A stretch of 64,000 nt of DNA from Chloroflexota bacterium. GTDB lineage: Bacteria > Chloroflexota > Anaerolineae > Anaerolineales > Villigracilaceae. The DNA lies in contig JACRLC010000059.1 of the NCBI GenBank assembly GCA_016235425.1, forward strand, positions 20,855 through 84,854, written 5' to 3'. Below the pieces are notes generated by a model, which was not told where the DNA came from, ran no database searches, and saw only the letters and a list, made by a program, of their open reading frames with translations. Positions 15,075 to 22,718 of the stretch are shown piece after piece. Made by a program: the position numbers and the translations under genes. Positions within the stretch are counted from its first letter, which is position 1. Each line of letters begins with the position of its first letter.

Positions 15075-15446
15075 TCACTTTTCATCTTTCACGCGCACAG
15101 GTCTTCCCTCTTCGTAATTCCAATGCGTGAACATGCTTAGCGGCAATTCATCCACTTTCCAAAAATACAACAACATTGCCATACAACCTACACAAAATTT
15201 CCAATCACTTCCCCATCCGCCTACATTGTGCTTGCAATAAACATCCCCTTCTTTTATTTCGTGCCCACGAATACATTCATGTTTCTTTCGAGCCGTTACG
15301 GTTGTCCATGTCAAACCGATTGGGTCAAGCCGTTGAATACCTTCGTATATAGCCCAGAGGTTTTTATTCTCCTGTGGTTTGAGCATTGTTTCATTGGCAA
15401 ACATATCAAACAAAACTTCATTGAGGGAGCGAACGGGTTGTTTCAC
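15075..15446 (-). CDS. Small Cys/His-rich protein of the restriction locus
   Basis: 123 residues, GTG start with GGAG 8 bases upstream. KKHECIRGHEIKEGDVYCKH followed by KFCVGC suggests a small metal-binding fold with four Cys and several His. The N-terminal half is rich in charged and Trp/Tyr residues. It is the last gene of the run hsdM-hsdS-this gene, 11 bases after hsdS, so it likely belongs to that system, as accessory factor or passenger. I do not recognise a family. Confidence 0.65.
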   Translation of the reverse strand: MKQPVRSLNEVLFDMFANETMLKPQENKNLWAIYEGIQRLDPIGLTWTTVTARKKHECIRGHEIKEGDVYCKHNVGGWGSDWKFCVGCMAMLLYFWKVDELPLSMFTHWNYEEGRPVRVKDEK

Positions 15447-15457
15447 TTTTTCTCCAT

Positions 15458-16843
15458 TTATCCAAGTAATGCCTTTTCAAATTTCTCTTTTGCATTTTGC
15501 CATTCGCGCTCGGCTTCTTCGCGCAAGGCGCGGGCTTGGGCGCGGCGACGAGATAATTCGGAAGAAATCCTTTCCTGTATTTTTTCTGACGGAATGGGAA
15601 TTAAGATTTTCTCTAATTCTGGCTCGGTAATGGCTGGATAATTTCCGCCACTGCTTCGTTGAAGCATTTGCTGTAAGCAGATTTGATTTCGCAGAACGCT
15701 CCAAAGGTAATCTTTGGAAATCCGTTTCTCTGTAATCTCTCGAATAACAGAGAAACCAGTAGAAGCAACGCAACCATCCAAAGATTTATCCGCCTGTGCG
15801 ATTGCGCCACGATGCGGGCGGGTGAGGCTAACCAGAATATCGCCATCTCGTATCGCCATTCGAGCGCGGCTTGGAGCTTCGCTTACAAGTGTTTCAACGG
15901 CACTTATATTTCCTGTTGGAATATCTATACCGCTGATTTCAATATACCTGAAAGTTTCAGCAGGTTCCTGCTCAGGCGACCAGATTTCATCCGAAAACTT
16001 TACGAGTTGACCAAGTTCCTTGCATGAAGTTTTTTGAATGACATCAATCAACTTGCTGAATATTGGATGATGAAAATGTGGGTCAACACGCCCATCTTGA
16101 ACGGTATCAAATCTAATTGCAAATGTCGCTCGCTTCTCTTCCTTCGGCAGTTTCAACCCCAACTGCTCCAGCACGAACGCATCCATGCCTTGAAGCAACC
16201 CCTCGGCCTGACTTAACTTCTCCGCCCGCGCCTTGCGTGCGGCTTCCATCTCCGCAACAAGGGCGCGCTGAATATCCAGCAGCGGGATGGGAATTTCAAA
16301 CGTTTTGAACTCTTCCTTGTTGATATTCGGTTGTCCTGCTGGGCGTTGCATTGAACGAACCCAAGTTTTATATCTTTCTGTCTTAGTATAGTAATAAACA
16401 AATCCTGGCAAGGCTTTTTCTTTATCAAAGCGAAATCTTATGCAATAACCTGCGAAGATTGACTTTCCAATTTCTTTTGTATAAATGAAGGTCTTGCCAA
16501 CAGTCGCGCCGCTTCGAGCGAACAATACATCTCCATCTTCTAGAAGGAATCTATCATCTACATTTTCGGCAGTGACAAATTCGTGACCTTCTGGAATGCC
16601 TTCATCGTCAAAGTCTGTGATGCGAATATATCTCACATCATTGGACGATGACATTGCCACTGCTTTTTCAGCGGCTCCATAATCAGGCTCTTGCACAACA
16701 AGGTTGCCAAGTTTTTCTTCATTGCCTGTTCCAAGTTTATTATGACCACCATGATAAATAAACTTGGGGTCAATTCTTTCTATTACTTTGCCCCGCCGCA
16801 CGGCGAAGCATTGCAATTCAGCCCTCACCCTGTCCTCTCCCAA
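15458..16843 (-). CDS. hsdS: Type I-like restriction specificity subunit HsdS
   Basis: 461 residues from a TTG start. Two target-recognition domains, each followed by a conserved helical spacer: RALVAEMEAARKARAEKLSQ (about 190-210) and QERISSELSRRRAQARALRE (about 415-435). FEIPIPLLDIQ and LEKILIPIPSEKIQ mark the domain ends. HsdS sets the DNA sequence recognised by the methyltransferase. The first ~8 codons (from the TTG) lie in a palindromic repeat (16820-16868), so the original start may have been displaced; a GTG at VRRGKVIERIDP is an alternative. Lower GC than neighbours, as usual for recognition domains. Confidence 0.85.
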   Translation of the reverse strand: MGEDRVRAELQCFAVRRGKVIERIDPKFIYHGGHNKLGTGNEEKLGNLVVQEPDYGAAEKAVAMSSSNDVRYIRITDFDDEGIPEGHEFVTAENVDDRFLLEDGDVLFARSGATVGKTFIYTKEIGKSIFAGYCIRFRFDKEKALPGFVYYYTKTERYKTWVRSMQRPAGQPNINKEEFKTFEIPIPLLDIQRALVAEMEAARKARAEKLSQAEGLLQGMDAFVLEQLGLKLPKEEKRATFAIRFDTVQDGRVDPHFHHPIFSKLIDVIQKTSCKELGQLVKFSDEIWSPEQEPAETFRYIEISGIDIPTGNISAVETLVSEAPSRARMAIRDGDILVSLTRPHRGAIAQADKSLDGCVASTGFSVIREITEKRISKDYLWSVLRNQICLQQMLQRSSGGNYPAITEPELEKILIPIPSEKIQERISSELSRRRAQARALREEAEREWQNAKEKFEKALLG

Positions 16844-16868
16844 AGGAAGAGGGGAATCAGCGCGAGGG
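16820..16868. repeat. Family-2 palindromic repeat at the hsdM/hsdS junction
   Basis: AGCCCTCACCCTGTCCTCTC, then CCAAAGGAAGAGGGG and GCGAGGGCT. Short copy of the family seen at 2147, 20881, 23942 and 41962. It fills the 26-base gap between hsdM and hsdS and runs into the 5' end of the hsdS frame. Confidence 0.75.
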
Positions 16869-16869
16869 C

Positions 16870-18807
16870 TTAGGCGAAAAAAGGCTCTGGGTTCTCCGTG
16901 AACTTGCGGTACTCGGTGGCCAGCCCCGTGTCGGGTAAAACCTGCCGATGGGTTTCAATCCACTCGTCAGGGTTGAGCGGGTCGCGCTTATAAACAAACT
17001 CCGTGTCGAACAAGTCACAGCGCATGATCTCGATCTTCGAGTCTTCGGTCTCGGTCTTCTTGACCAATTTGAAGGTCTTGCGTCCCGTCGCGTCGTAGCC
17101 GATGTTTTCGGCGATTGCCATAAAGATGGCTTCGTCATCGTTTGGCGTTTCGCCCGCTTCTCTCTTTTGCAAAAAGACCAGGCTGGCTTTGACGCCCGCG
17201 CCGTAATGAGCAAAGGAATACTGCGGCAAACTGACCACTGCCAGCAAACGATAATGTTCCAGCATCCAGTCGCGCACTTGTTGAAGCGATGAATTGGTGA
17301 GAATGCCGTCGGGCAAAACGATTGCCATGCGCCCGTTCGGTTTCAGGAATTGATGACAGCGTTCCAAAAACAAAATCTCGGTCTTGACAGTGGCTTTGGC
17401 CTTGCCCGAACGCGCCCCGTCTTTCCAGTCGTAATCCAAATCGTATTGGTTCAGATATGGCTTTTCCACCTGCTTGACCACCGCGCCGAACGGCGGATTG
17501 GTGAGAATGATGTCGAAGCGGTTGGATGCAAAGCCGCGATTTTCCGCCGTGATCTTGTCCATACCCTGCAAAGAGTCCACGCTGATGACGTTGGTATGCC
17601 CGTCATCGTGCACGATCATGTTCATCTTTGCCACGCGCGCAATCGAGTCATTCAACTCGATGCCGAACAAGCGCTTCTGTGCAAAGTCATGCCAATGGCG
17701 GTCATAATCTGTTGTGCCTTCATCGTAATACTCGCCTGCTTCGCGCCGCACTGCGTCCAGCGCGTAAAGCAAAAATCCGCCGGAGCCGCAAGCGGGGTCG
17801 AGCACGAGATCGTCGTGCGTGGGGCGCATCATCTCCACTGCAAAGGCAATCACTTCGCGCGGCGTAAAGTATTGGCCGAAGTCGCCTTTGAAGAAACCGT
17901 CCATGAATTGCTCGAAGGCCACGCCTTTTGTATCCAAATCGGTTTTGTTTAGGTTGATGCCTTCGAGGTGCGAAACGACCGTTCGCAGGACGGCGTCATC
18001 CACCTTGATCGTATCGGTAAACACGTTCGGTTCGCGCTGACGCTGGGTCTCGTACAAGGCGCGTATCCTCGCCGCCAGTTTTTCGCTCTTCTCGTGCGTC
18101 TTGATCTGGAACTGGTATGGTTCGCCGCGCTTTGTGCTTTTCTCGTCGCTGATCTTGACGAAGATGATCTTGGATAATTCGCCGAAGGCTTCGGGCGGCG
18201 TGCGCCTGCCGCCTTCCCACAAGGATTGATGGCATTTCTTGATGGCCGAGATCAGCTCCTCCTTGCTCACGGCTTTAATGTCGAGCTGCCCTTTGTTGAA
18301 GTACTTGAACTCTTCGGGCTTGCCGTAACGTAAAGGAATATCGGCGATGATGTTTTGCTCGCGTTCAAGAACATCATACCTGCCTGTGAAGTCGAAGGCG
18401 CGGCGGGTACTGCCTGCCGCTACCATCACATAACTGGCGCGGAATTTTTGCCACGTACCATTTCCGCAAGCCTGCTCAACAGCCTGATTGAATTCCGCGT
18501 CTGAAATACCGTCCTTCTTGCACTCGATCACTGCATAAGGCTGTTTGCGCGTATTATCTTTGAAGATAACCAAATCGGCGCGGTCGGAGGGTGTGCGGTC
18601 TGGCACGACAACTTCCACGCCAATACAATCCGCGTCATAGTTATAGCGATAGATCAACTCCGCCCAAAATTCGGCGCGTACTTTTTCTTCGGGGTCGTTA
18701 TATCTTTCAGAGTGATTGACTGCAATATAAGTGATTTTCTCTGTCCTGCCTTCGCCCGTCAGTTTGGCGTGTCCATCTTTAATTGCGCGTTCCAGATAAG
18801 TGGGCAT
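16870..18807 (-). CDS. hsdM: HsdM-type N6-adenine methyltransferase with N-terminal nuclease-like domain
   Basis: 645 residues; GGAGG before the ATG. Residues about 25-135 resemble the HsdR N-terminal PD-(D/E)xK nuclease: D78 in SDRADLVIF and E95-C-K97 in YAVIECKKDG. Residues 195-640 are a gamma-type adenine methyltransferase: QYFTPREVIAF, motif I LVLDPACGSGGFLL (340) and motif IV LTNPPFG (437-440). No separate HsdR with a helicase is encoded nearby. The protein plus HsdS may therefore cut and methylate by itself (type IIG/IIB-like logic), or the nuclease-like part may be structural. Many databases label such proteins N-6 DNA methylase. The locus has its own leftward transcription. Confidence 0.85.
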   Translation of the reverse strand: MPTYLERAIKDGHAKLTGEGRTEKITYIAVNHSERYNDPEEKVRAEFWAELIYRYNYDADCIGVEVVVPDRTPSDRADLVIFKDNTRKQPYAVIECKKDGISDAEFNQAVEQACGNGTWQKFRASYVMVAAGSTRRAFDFTGRYDVLEREQNIIADIPLRYGKPEEFKYFNKGQLDIKAVSKEELISAIKKCHQSLWEGGRRTPPEAFGELSKIIFVKISDEKSTKRGEPYQFQIKTHEKSEKLAARIRALYETQRQREPNVFTDTIKVDDAVLRTVVSHLEGINLNKTDLDTKGVAFEQFMDGFFKGDFGQYFTPREVIAFAVEMMRPTHDDLVLDPACGSGGFLLYALDAVRREAGEYYDEGTTDYDRHWHDFAQKRLFGIELNDSIARVAKMNMIVHDDGHTNVISVDSLQGMDKITAENRGFASNRFDIILTNPPFGAVVKQVEKPYLNQYDLDYDWKDGARSGKAKATVKTEILFLERCHQFLKPNGRMAIVLPDGILTNSSLQQVRDWMLEHYRLLAVVSLPQYSFAHYGAGVKASLVFLQKREAGETPNDDEAIFMAIAENIGYDATGRKTFKLVKKTETEDSKIEIMRCDLFDTEFVYKRDPLNPDEWIETHRQVLPDTGLATEYRKFTENPEPFFA

Positions 18808-18890
18808 TGTATCCTCCGTTGTAATAACTGCCTTATTCTATCAAAAGAATTGTCCCCTAATGCCGCAAAACCCCGGCTATTTTTACGCAT

Positions 18891-18974
18891 GAAATTAAGC
18901 CAACAAACCCGGAAATTACACCAACAAACTTTGAAATTAAACCAAGAAACCTTGAAATTACACCGTCAAACTCG
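18891..18974. repeat. Four tandem 21-bp repeats
   Basis: Units begin GAAATTA(A/C)(A/G)CC at 18891, 18912, 18933 and 18954, each 21 bp, with consensus GAAATTAMACCAACAAACYY. Because 21 is a multiple of three, the plus-strand frame from ATG 18889 reads heptads such as KLHQQTL and KLNQETL. Upstream of the leftward hsdM promoter region. There are no spacers, so it is not CRISPR. Possible protein-binding iterons or a coding remnant. Confidence 0.8.
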
Positions 18975-19245
18975 GCGATTTGACGGCTTGATCTCAGGGT
19001 CATTCTTCGTTCATCCTAAGCACATCCACAATACTGTCGGGGCGGGCCCAAAGCGGAGAAAATGCCCCTTGAAACGGAACAAACCCAAAGACCTGACATG
19101 CCCCTCGAAACTGAACCAGCCTCCATCCCCGCGTGAAGCGAGTCCCAAATCTCCAATCTCCAATCTCTAATTACCGATTACTAATTACCAATAACCAATC
19201 CCCACACTTGGTATAATTCCGCCACCACATCCTTCTGGAGTCCGC
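18975..19245 (+). promoter_or_regulatory. alaS upstream region with -10 box
   Basis: A TATAAT sits at 19212-19217, 28 bases before the alaS ATG, with CTGGAG as ribosome-binding site. No good -35 at the usual distance. Just upstream is a short reiterated stretch, (ATCTCCA)n/ATTACC (19150-19200), whose CTCCAATCTCCAAT word recurs inside alaS near 20412. No gene seen in 18975-19245. Confidence 0.45.
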
Positions 19246-22107
19246 ATGAGCAAAAAACTGACCGGCAACGAAATCCGCCAAACCTTCATAGACTTCTTCG
19301 TCGAGCACGGACATACGGCTGTGCCGTCCATGTCGCTTGTGCCGGGCGGGGATGCGACCCTGCTGTTCACCAACTCGGGCATGGTGCAGTTCAAGGACGT
19401 GTTCCTCGGCACCGATAAGCGCCCCTACAAGCGCGCCGTGGACTCGCAGAAGTGTATGCGCGTGGCAGGCAAGCACAACGACCTCGAAGACGTGGGCCGC
19501 GACGATACGCATCACACCTTCTTTGAAATGCTCGGCAACTGGTCGTTTGGCGATTACTATAAAAAGGAAGCCATCGCCTGGTCGTGGCAGTTGCTCACCG
19601 ACGTGTGGGGCTTGCCGAAGGACAAACTCTACGCCACTTGTTTTGAAGATGACAAGGGCGGCATCCCGCGCGATGACGAAGCCGGCGATATTTGGAAGGC
19701 GCAGCCCGGTTTCGATCCTTCGCATGTTTTGTTTTTCGGGCGCAAGGAAAACTTCTGGCAAATGGCGGAGTTCGGGCCGTGCGGGCCGTGCTCCGAAATT
19801 CACATTGACCTGGGCGAAGAGCGCGATAACCTGCGCGGCACAGACCACGTCTGCGGCGTGAACGGCGAATGCACGCGCTACCTCGAACTCTGGAACAACG
19901 TCTTCATTCAATACAACCTCTTCGACGATGGCCGCCTCGAACCCCTCCCCGCCAAGCACGTCGATACGGGCATGGGCTTCGAGCGCATCGTCTCCGTTTT
20001 GCAGGGCGTGGACTCCAACTACAAGACCGACCTCTTCACAGGCTCGCTCGACGTTCTGCGCTCGCTTACGGGTCACACTGAAAAGGAAATGCTCGCCGAT
20101 TTCACACCCTATCGCGTCATCTGCGACCACGCCCGTTCTGCCGCCTTCCTCATCGCCGACGGCGTTGTCCCCGGCAACGGCGGGCGCAACTACGTCACGC
20201 GCATGATCATCCGCCGCGCCGCCCGCTTCGGCACCAAGATTGGACTCCACGAACCGTTCCTCGCAAAAGTGGCCGAAGCCGTGATCGTGGAATATGGCGG
20301 CTTTTATCCTGAACTGGAAAAGAACAAGGCCGCGATTTTTGACAATCTGACTCGAGAGGAAATCCGCTTCGCGCGGACGGTGGAAGCTGGTACCGCTCAT
20401 TTGGAGAATCTACTCTCCAATCTCCAATCCTCCAATTCCCTGCTCTTGGACGGCCACCGCGCCTTTGACCTCTACGCCACGTACGGCCTGCCCTTTGAGA
20501 TTTCCCGCGACATTGCCCGCGAACAAGGACTTGATATTGACGAAGCAGGCTTCAACGAAGCGAAAGAGAAACACAGCAAAGCCTCAGGCGGCGGCAAGGC
20601 CATGGGCAAGCTCGGCGGCGAAGACGCAGAGTTCTTCGCGCGGATCTTGAAAGACTTGCAATCGGGTAGGGGCGGGGTCACCGCGCCCCTGCTCGGCGAA
20701 CATGGCGTCGAATATGACCCGTACACGAGTCCCAAAGTGGAAGGCGAAATTCTCGCGTTGATTGTCAACGGCGAATCAGTTGAATCTGCTTCTTTGGATG
20801 ATGCCGTCGAAGTCATCCTGCCGAAGACCGGTTTCTACATCGAATCCGGCGGCCAGGTTTCAGATCAGGGTTACATTCGCGCCCTCATCCCCGGCCCTTC
20901 CCCCGTAGGGGGAAGGGAGTCCCCCTCTCCCTTTGGGAGAGGGGCTAGGGGTGAGGGGGGGTGGCAGATCGAAGTGACCGGCATGCGCCGCGCCTCAGCG
21001 GGAGTGATCGTCCACATCGGCGAAGTCATCTCCGGCCATCCCAAAGTAGGCGACAAAGCCATCGCCGAAGTGGACATGGTCCGCCGCCACGACATCATGC
21101 GCAACCACACAGCCACGCACTTGCTCCACGCCGCGCTGCACCAGGTTCTCGGTGACCATGCCCGTCAGGCAGGCTCGCTCGTTGCGCCGACTCACTTGCG
21201 CTTCGACTTCACCCACCCCGAAGCGATGACTCCCGAACAGATCGAGCGCGTCGAGAGGATCGTCAACGATGCAGCCGCCGCCGACATGGAAGTGTTCCCT
21301 CACCTCAAGGCGCGTGAAGACGCGATTGCCGAAGGCGCGATGGCCTTGTTTGGCGAGAAATACGGCGAGACCGTCCGCACGGTTACGATCTCCCCTGTCG
21401 GTTTTGATACACCAACGGATGTCGCGGTGATCCATCCCACAGCGGCAGTGGAACACGAGCAAAAATATTCCTACGAACTGTGCGGCGGCACACACCTTGA
21501 CCGCACCTCCGATGTCGGCGCGTTCATCATCGTCAGCGAAGGTTCTGCCGCGGCAGGCATTCGCCGCATCGAAGCCGTCACAGGCCGCGGCGCGTACGAC
21601 TTGATCGCGCGTCGTTTCAAAGCCGCTAAACGGGCCGCCGCATTGGTCTCCTCCACGCCTGAGGAACTGCCTTCAAAAGTGGAGGCTTTGCAGGACGAAC
21701 TGGCCGACCTTCGCAGGCAGCTTGCCAGCCTGCGGCGGGACTCCGCGTTAGCCACCTTCAATCTCATGCTTGAAGATGTGGAAACTGTCAAGGATGTCAT
21801 GGTGCTTGCCGTCGAGGTCCCGAACTGCGATGCGGACACTTTGCGTTCGCTGGCCGACAAATTCCGCGAGAGACATCCGAAGAGCGGCGTCTGTGTGCTT
21901 GTCTCCCCGGCGGATGGCAAATCCACCGTCATCGCCACCGTCACCGAGGATCTCGTCAAGCGCGGCTTGAAGGCAGGCGATATTATCCAGTCCATTGGCG
22001 GGAAAGGCGGCGGGCGGCCAAATCTTGCGCAAGGCAGTCTGCCCGATGGAAATGTCAGTGAGGCATTGGGTAAAGTCGCAAGGGCAGTGGAAGAGAAGTT
22101 GAAGTAA
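19246..22107 (+). CDS. alaS: Alanyl-tRNA synthetase with a palindromic-repeat insert
   Basis: 953 residues (typical AlaS about 870-880). It charges tRNA-Ala. Catalytic N-terminus: FLVEHGHT-like start, PYKRAVDSQKCMRVAGKHND and the GRDDTHHTFFEMLGNWSFGD motif. Editing domain with HTATHLLHAALH, CGGTHL and the zinc-binding His/Cys. Helical and C-terminal oligomerisation/DHHA1 part ends with GGKGGGRPNLAQG. Residues about 546-572 (from ALIPGPSPVGG to RGEGG) are the translation of a family-2 palindromic repeat, inserted in frame at the start of the editing region. The enzyme is essential, so the insertion must be tolerated. A strong terminator follows. Confidence 0.95.
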   Translation: MSKKLTGNEIRQTFIDFFVEHGHTAVPSMSLVPGGDATLLFTNSGMVQFKDVFLGTDKRPYKRAVDSQKCMRVAGKHNDLEDVGRDDTHHTFFEMLGNWSFGDYYKKEAIAWSWQLLTDVWGLPKDKLYATCFEDDKGGIPRDDEAGDIWKAQPGFDPSHVLFFGRKENFWQMAEFGPCGPCSEIHIDLGEERDNLRGTDHVCGVNGECTRYLELWNNVFIQYNLFDDGRLEPLPAKHVDTGMGFERIVSVLQGVDSNYKTDLFTGSLDVLRSLTGHTEKEMLADFTPYRVICDHARSAAFLIADGVVPGNGGRNYVTRMIIRRAARFGTKIGLHEPFLAKVAEAVIVEYGGFYPELEKNKAAIFDNLTREEIRFARTVEAGTAHLENLLSNLQSSNSLLLDGHRAFDLYATYGLPFEISRDIAREQGLDIDEAGFNEAKEKHSKASGGGKAMGKLGGEDAEFFARILKDLQSGRGGVTAPLLGEHGVEYDPYTSPKVEGEILALIVNGESVESASLDDAVEVILPKTGFYIESGGQVSDQGYIRALIPGPSPVGGRESPSPFGRGARGEGGWQIEVTGMRRASAGVIVHIGEVISGHPKVGDKAIAEVDMVRRHDIMRNHTATHLLHAALHQVLGDHARQAGSLVAPTHLRFDFTHPEAMTPEQIERVERIVNDAAAADMEVFPHLKAREDAIAEGAMALFGEKYGETVRTVTISPVGFDTPTDVAVIHPTAAVEHEQKYSYELCGGTHLDRTSDVGAFIIVSEGSAAAGIRRIEAVTGRGAYDLIARRFKAAKRAAALVSSTPEELPSKVEALQDELADLRRQLASLRRDSALATFNLMLEDVETVKDVMVLAVEVPNCDADTLRSLADKFRERHPKSGVCVLVSPADGKSTVIATVTEDLVKRGLKAGDIIQSIGGKGGGRPNLAQGSLPDGNVSEALGKVARAVEEKLK
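20881..20961. repeat. Family-2 palindromic repeat inserted in frame inside alaS
   Basis: GCCCTCATCCCCGGCCCTTC and CCCCCTCTCCCTTTGGGAGA with mirrored GGGGCTAGGGGTGAGGG. About 81 bp (27 codons), no stop codon in the alaS frame. Same family as intergenic copies at 2147 and 41962. In AlaS homologues a short loop joins GYI and the FxVxxxxR strand at this place. Confidence 0.85.
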
Positions 22108-22111
22108 ACCT

Positions 22112-22137
22112 GTGGGAGTGGAGAAATCCACTCCCAC
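22112..22137 (+). terminator. Intrinsic terminator after alaS
   Basis: GTGGGAGTGGA (22112-22122) and TCCACTCCCAC (22127-22137) form a perfect 11-bp stem with a GAAA loop, five bases after the stop codon, followed by TTGATTTAAA. Confidence 0.75.
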
Positions 22138-22165
22138 TTGATTTAAACAGGGGAATCATTACAAT
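22138..22165 (+). promoter_or_regulatory. Promoter of the small membrane protein gene
   Basis: TTGATT (22138-22143), 16-bp spacer, TACAAT (22160-22165). It abuts the alaS terminator tail, and the downstream gene has GAAAGGAGG before its ATG. Confidence 0.5.
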
Positions 22166-22198
22166 GTTTTTAAGGTCAATTTTTGAAAGGAGGCTAAG

Positions 22199-22624
22199 AT
22201 GAAACAAAAAAACCTTTATTGGATGGCGGGATTGGTATTTCTGATCGTGGTAATCAGTTATGCTTTAAATGTATATTTGCAGGTTTCAAATGTGATCCTT
22301 TCCTTGATGTTGGTGGCCGTAGGTTTGGTAACATTTTATGGGACGATCGGCATGGGGGTGAATAAAAAAGACCGCAAGCTTTCCAAGTATGATCTTCGCC
22401 TCGCGATTGTGCTCTCGCTGATTACCGTCTATATTGTTTTAGTGGGAACGGTCGTCTTCTTCAAGAAAGGCGGCGAGTTGCCGCCCATTGCGCAGACAAT
22501 GATTACCCACTTTACGACTGTTATAGGCGTTGTGATTGCCTTCTACTTTGGCGCCGAAGCATATGAGGCGGTTAATAAACCGGTGGAAGAATCTGAAGAG
22601 GAGGCAGGCAAAAAGGAGGAATAA
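22199..22624 (+). CDS. Small three-helix membrane protein, unknown
   Basis: 141 residues with a strong ribosome-binding site (AAAGGAGG). Four hydrophobic segments can be drawn: YWMAGLVFLIVVISYALNVY, NVILSLMLVAVGLVTFYGTI, LRLAIVLSLITVYIVLVGTV and ITHFTTVIGVVIAFYFGAEA. The acidic-basic tail ends EESEEEAGKKEE and is probably cytoplasmic. Monocistronic, with its own promoter and a shared terminator downstream. I do not recognise a family. Confidence 0.75.
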   Translation: MKQKNLYWMAGLVFLIVVISYALNVYLQVSNVILSLMLVAVGLVTFYGTIGMGVNKKDRKLSKYDLRLAIVLSLITVYIVLVGTVVFFKKGGELPPIAQTMITHFTTVIGVVIAFYFGAEAYEAVNKPVEESEEEAGKKEE

Positions 22625-22688
22625 ATTGCGGGCACAGGGTATTGGGGTCATCCCTGTATTGAAAGATAATTTCCGCTTTTCAAACTTT

Positions 22689-22718
22689 GCGCCGATGTTT
22701 CATGTCGGCGCTATTTTT
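22689..22718. terminator. Bidirectional terminator between convergent genes
   Basis: GCGCCGA (22689-22695) pairs with TCGGCGC (22705-22711), followed on the plus strand by TATTTTTTG. It ends the small membrane-protein gene and overlaps the stop codon of the leftward GH13 gene. Confidence 0.7.

Noticed and set aside
18891..18974. CRISPR-like array
   Set aside because: Repeats are 21 bp and directly adjacent without spacers; no cas genes nearby.
19171..20400. Long antisense open frame (409 codons) over alaS
   Set aside because: It mirrors a highly conserved alaS coding region with high GC; its protein is low-complexity Val/Gly/Ala and has no motif or ribosome-binding site.
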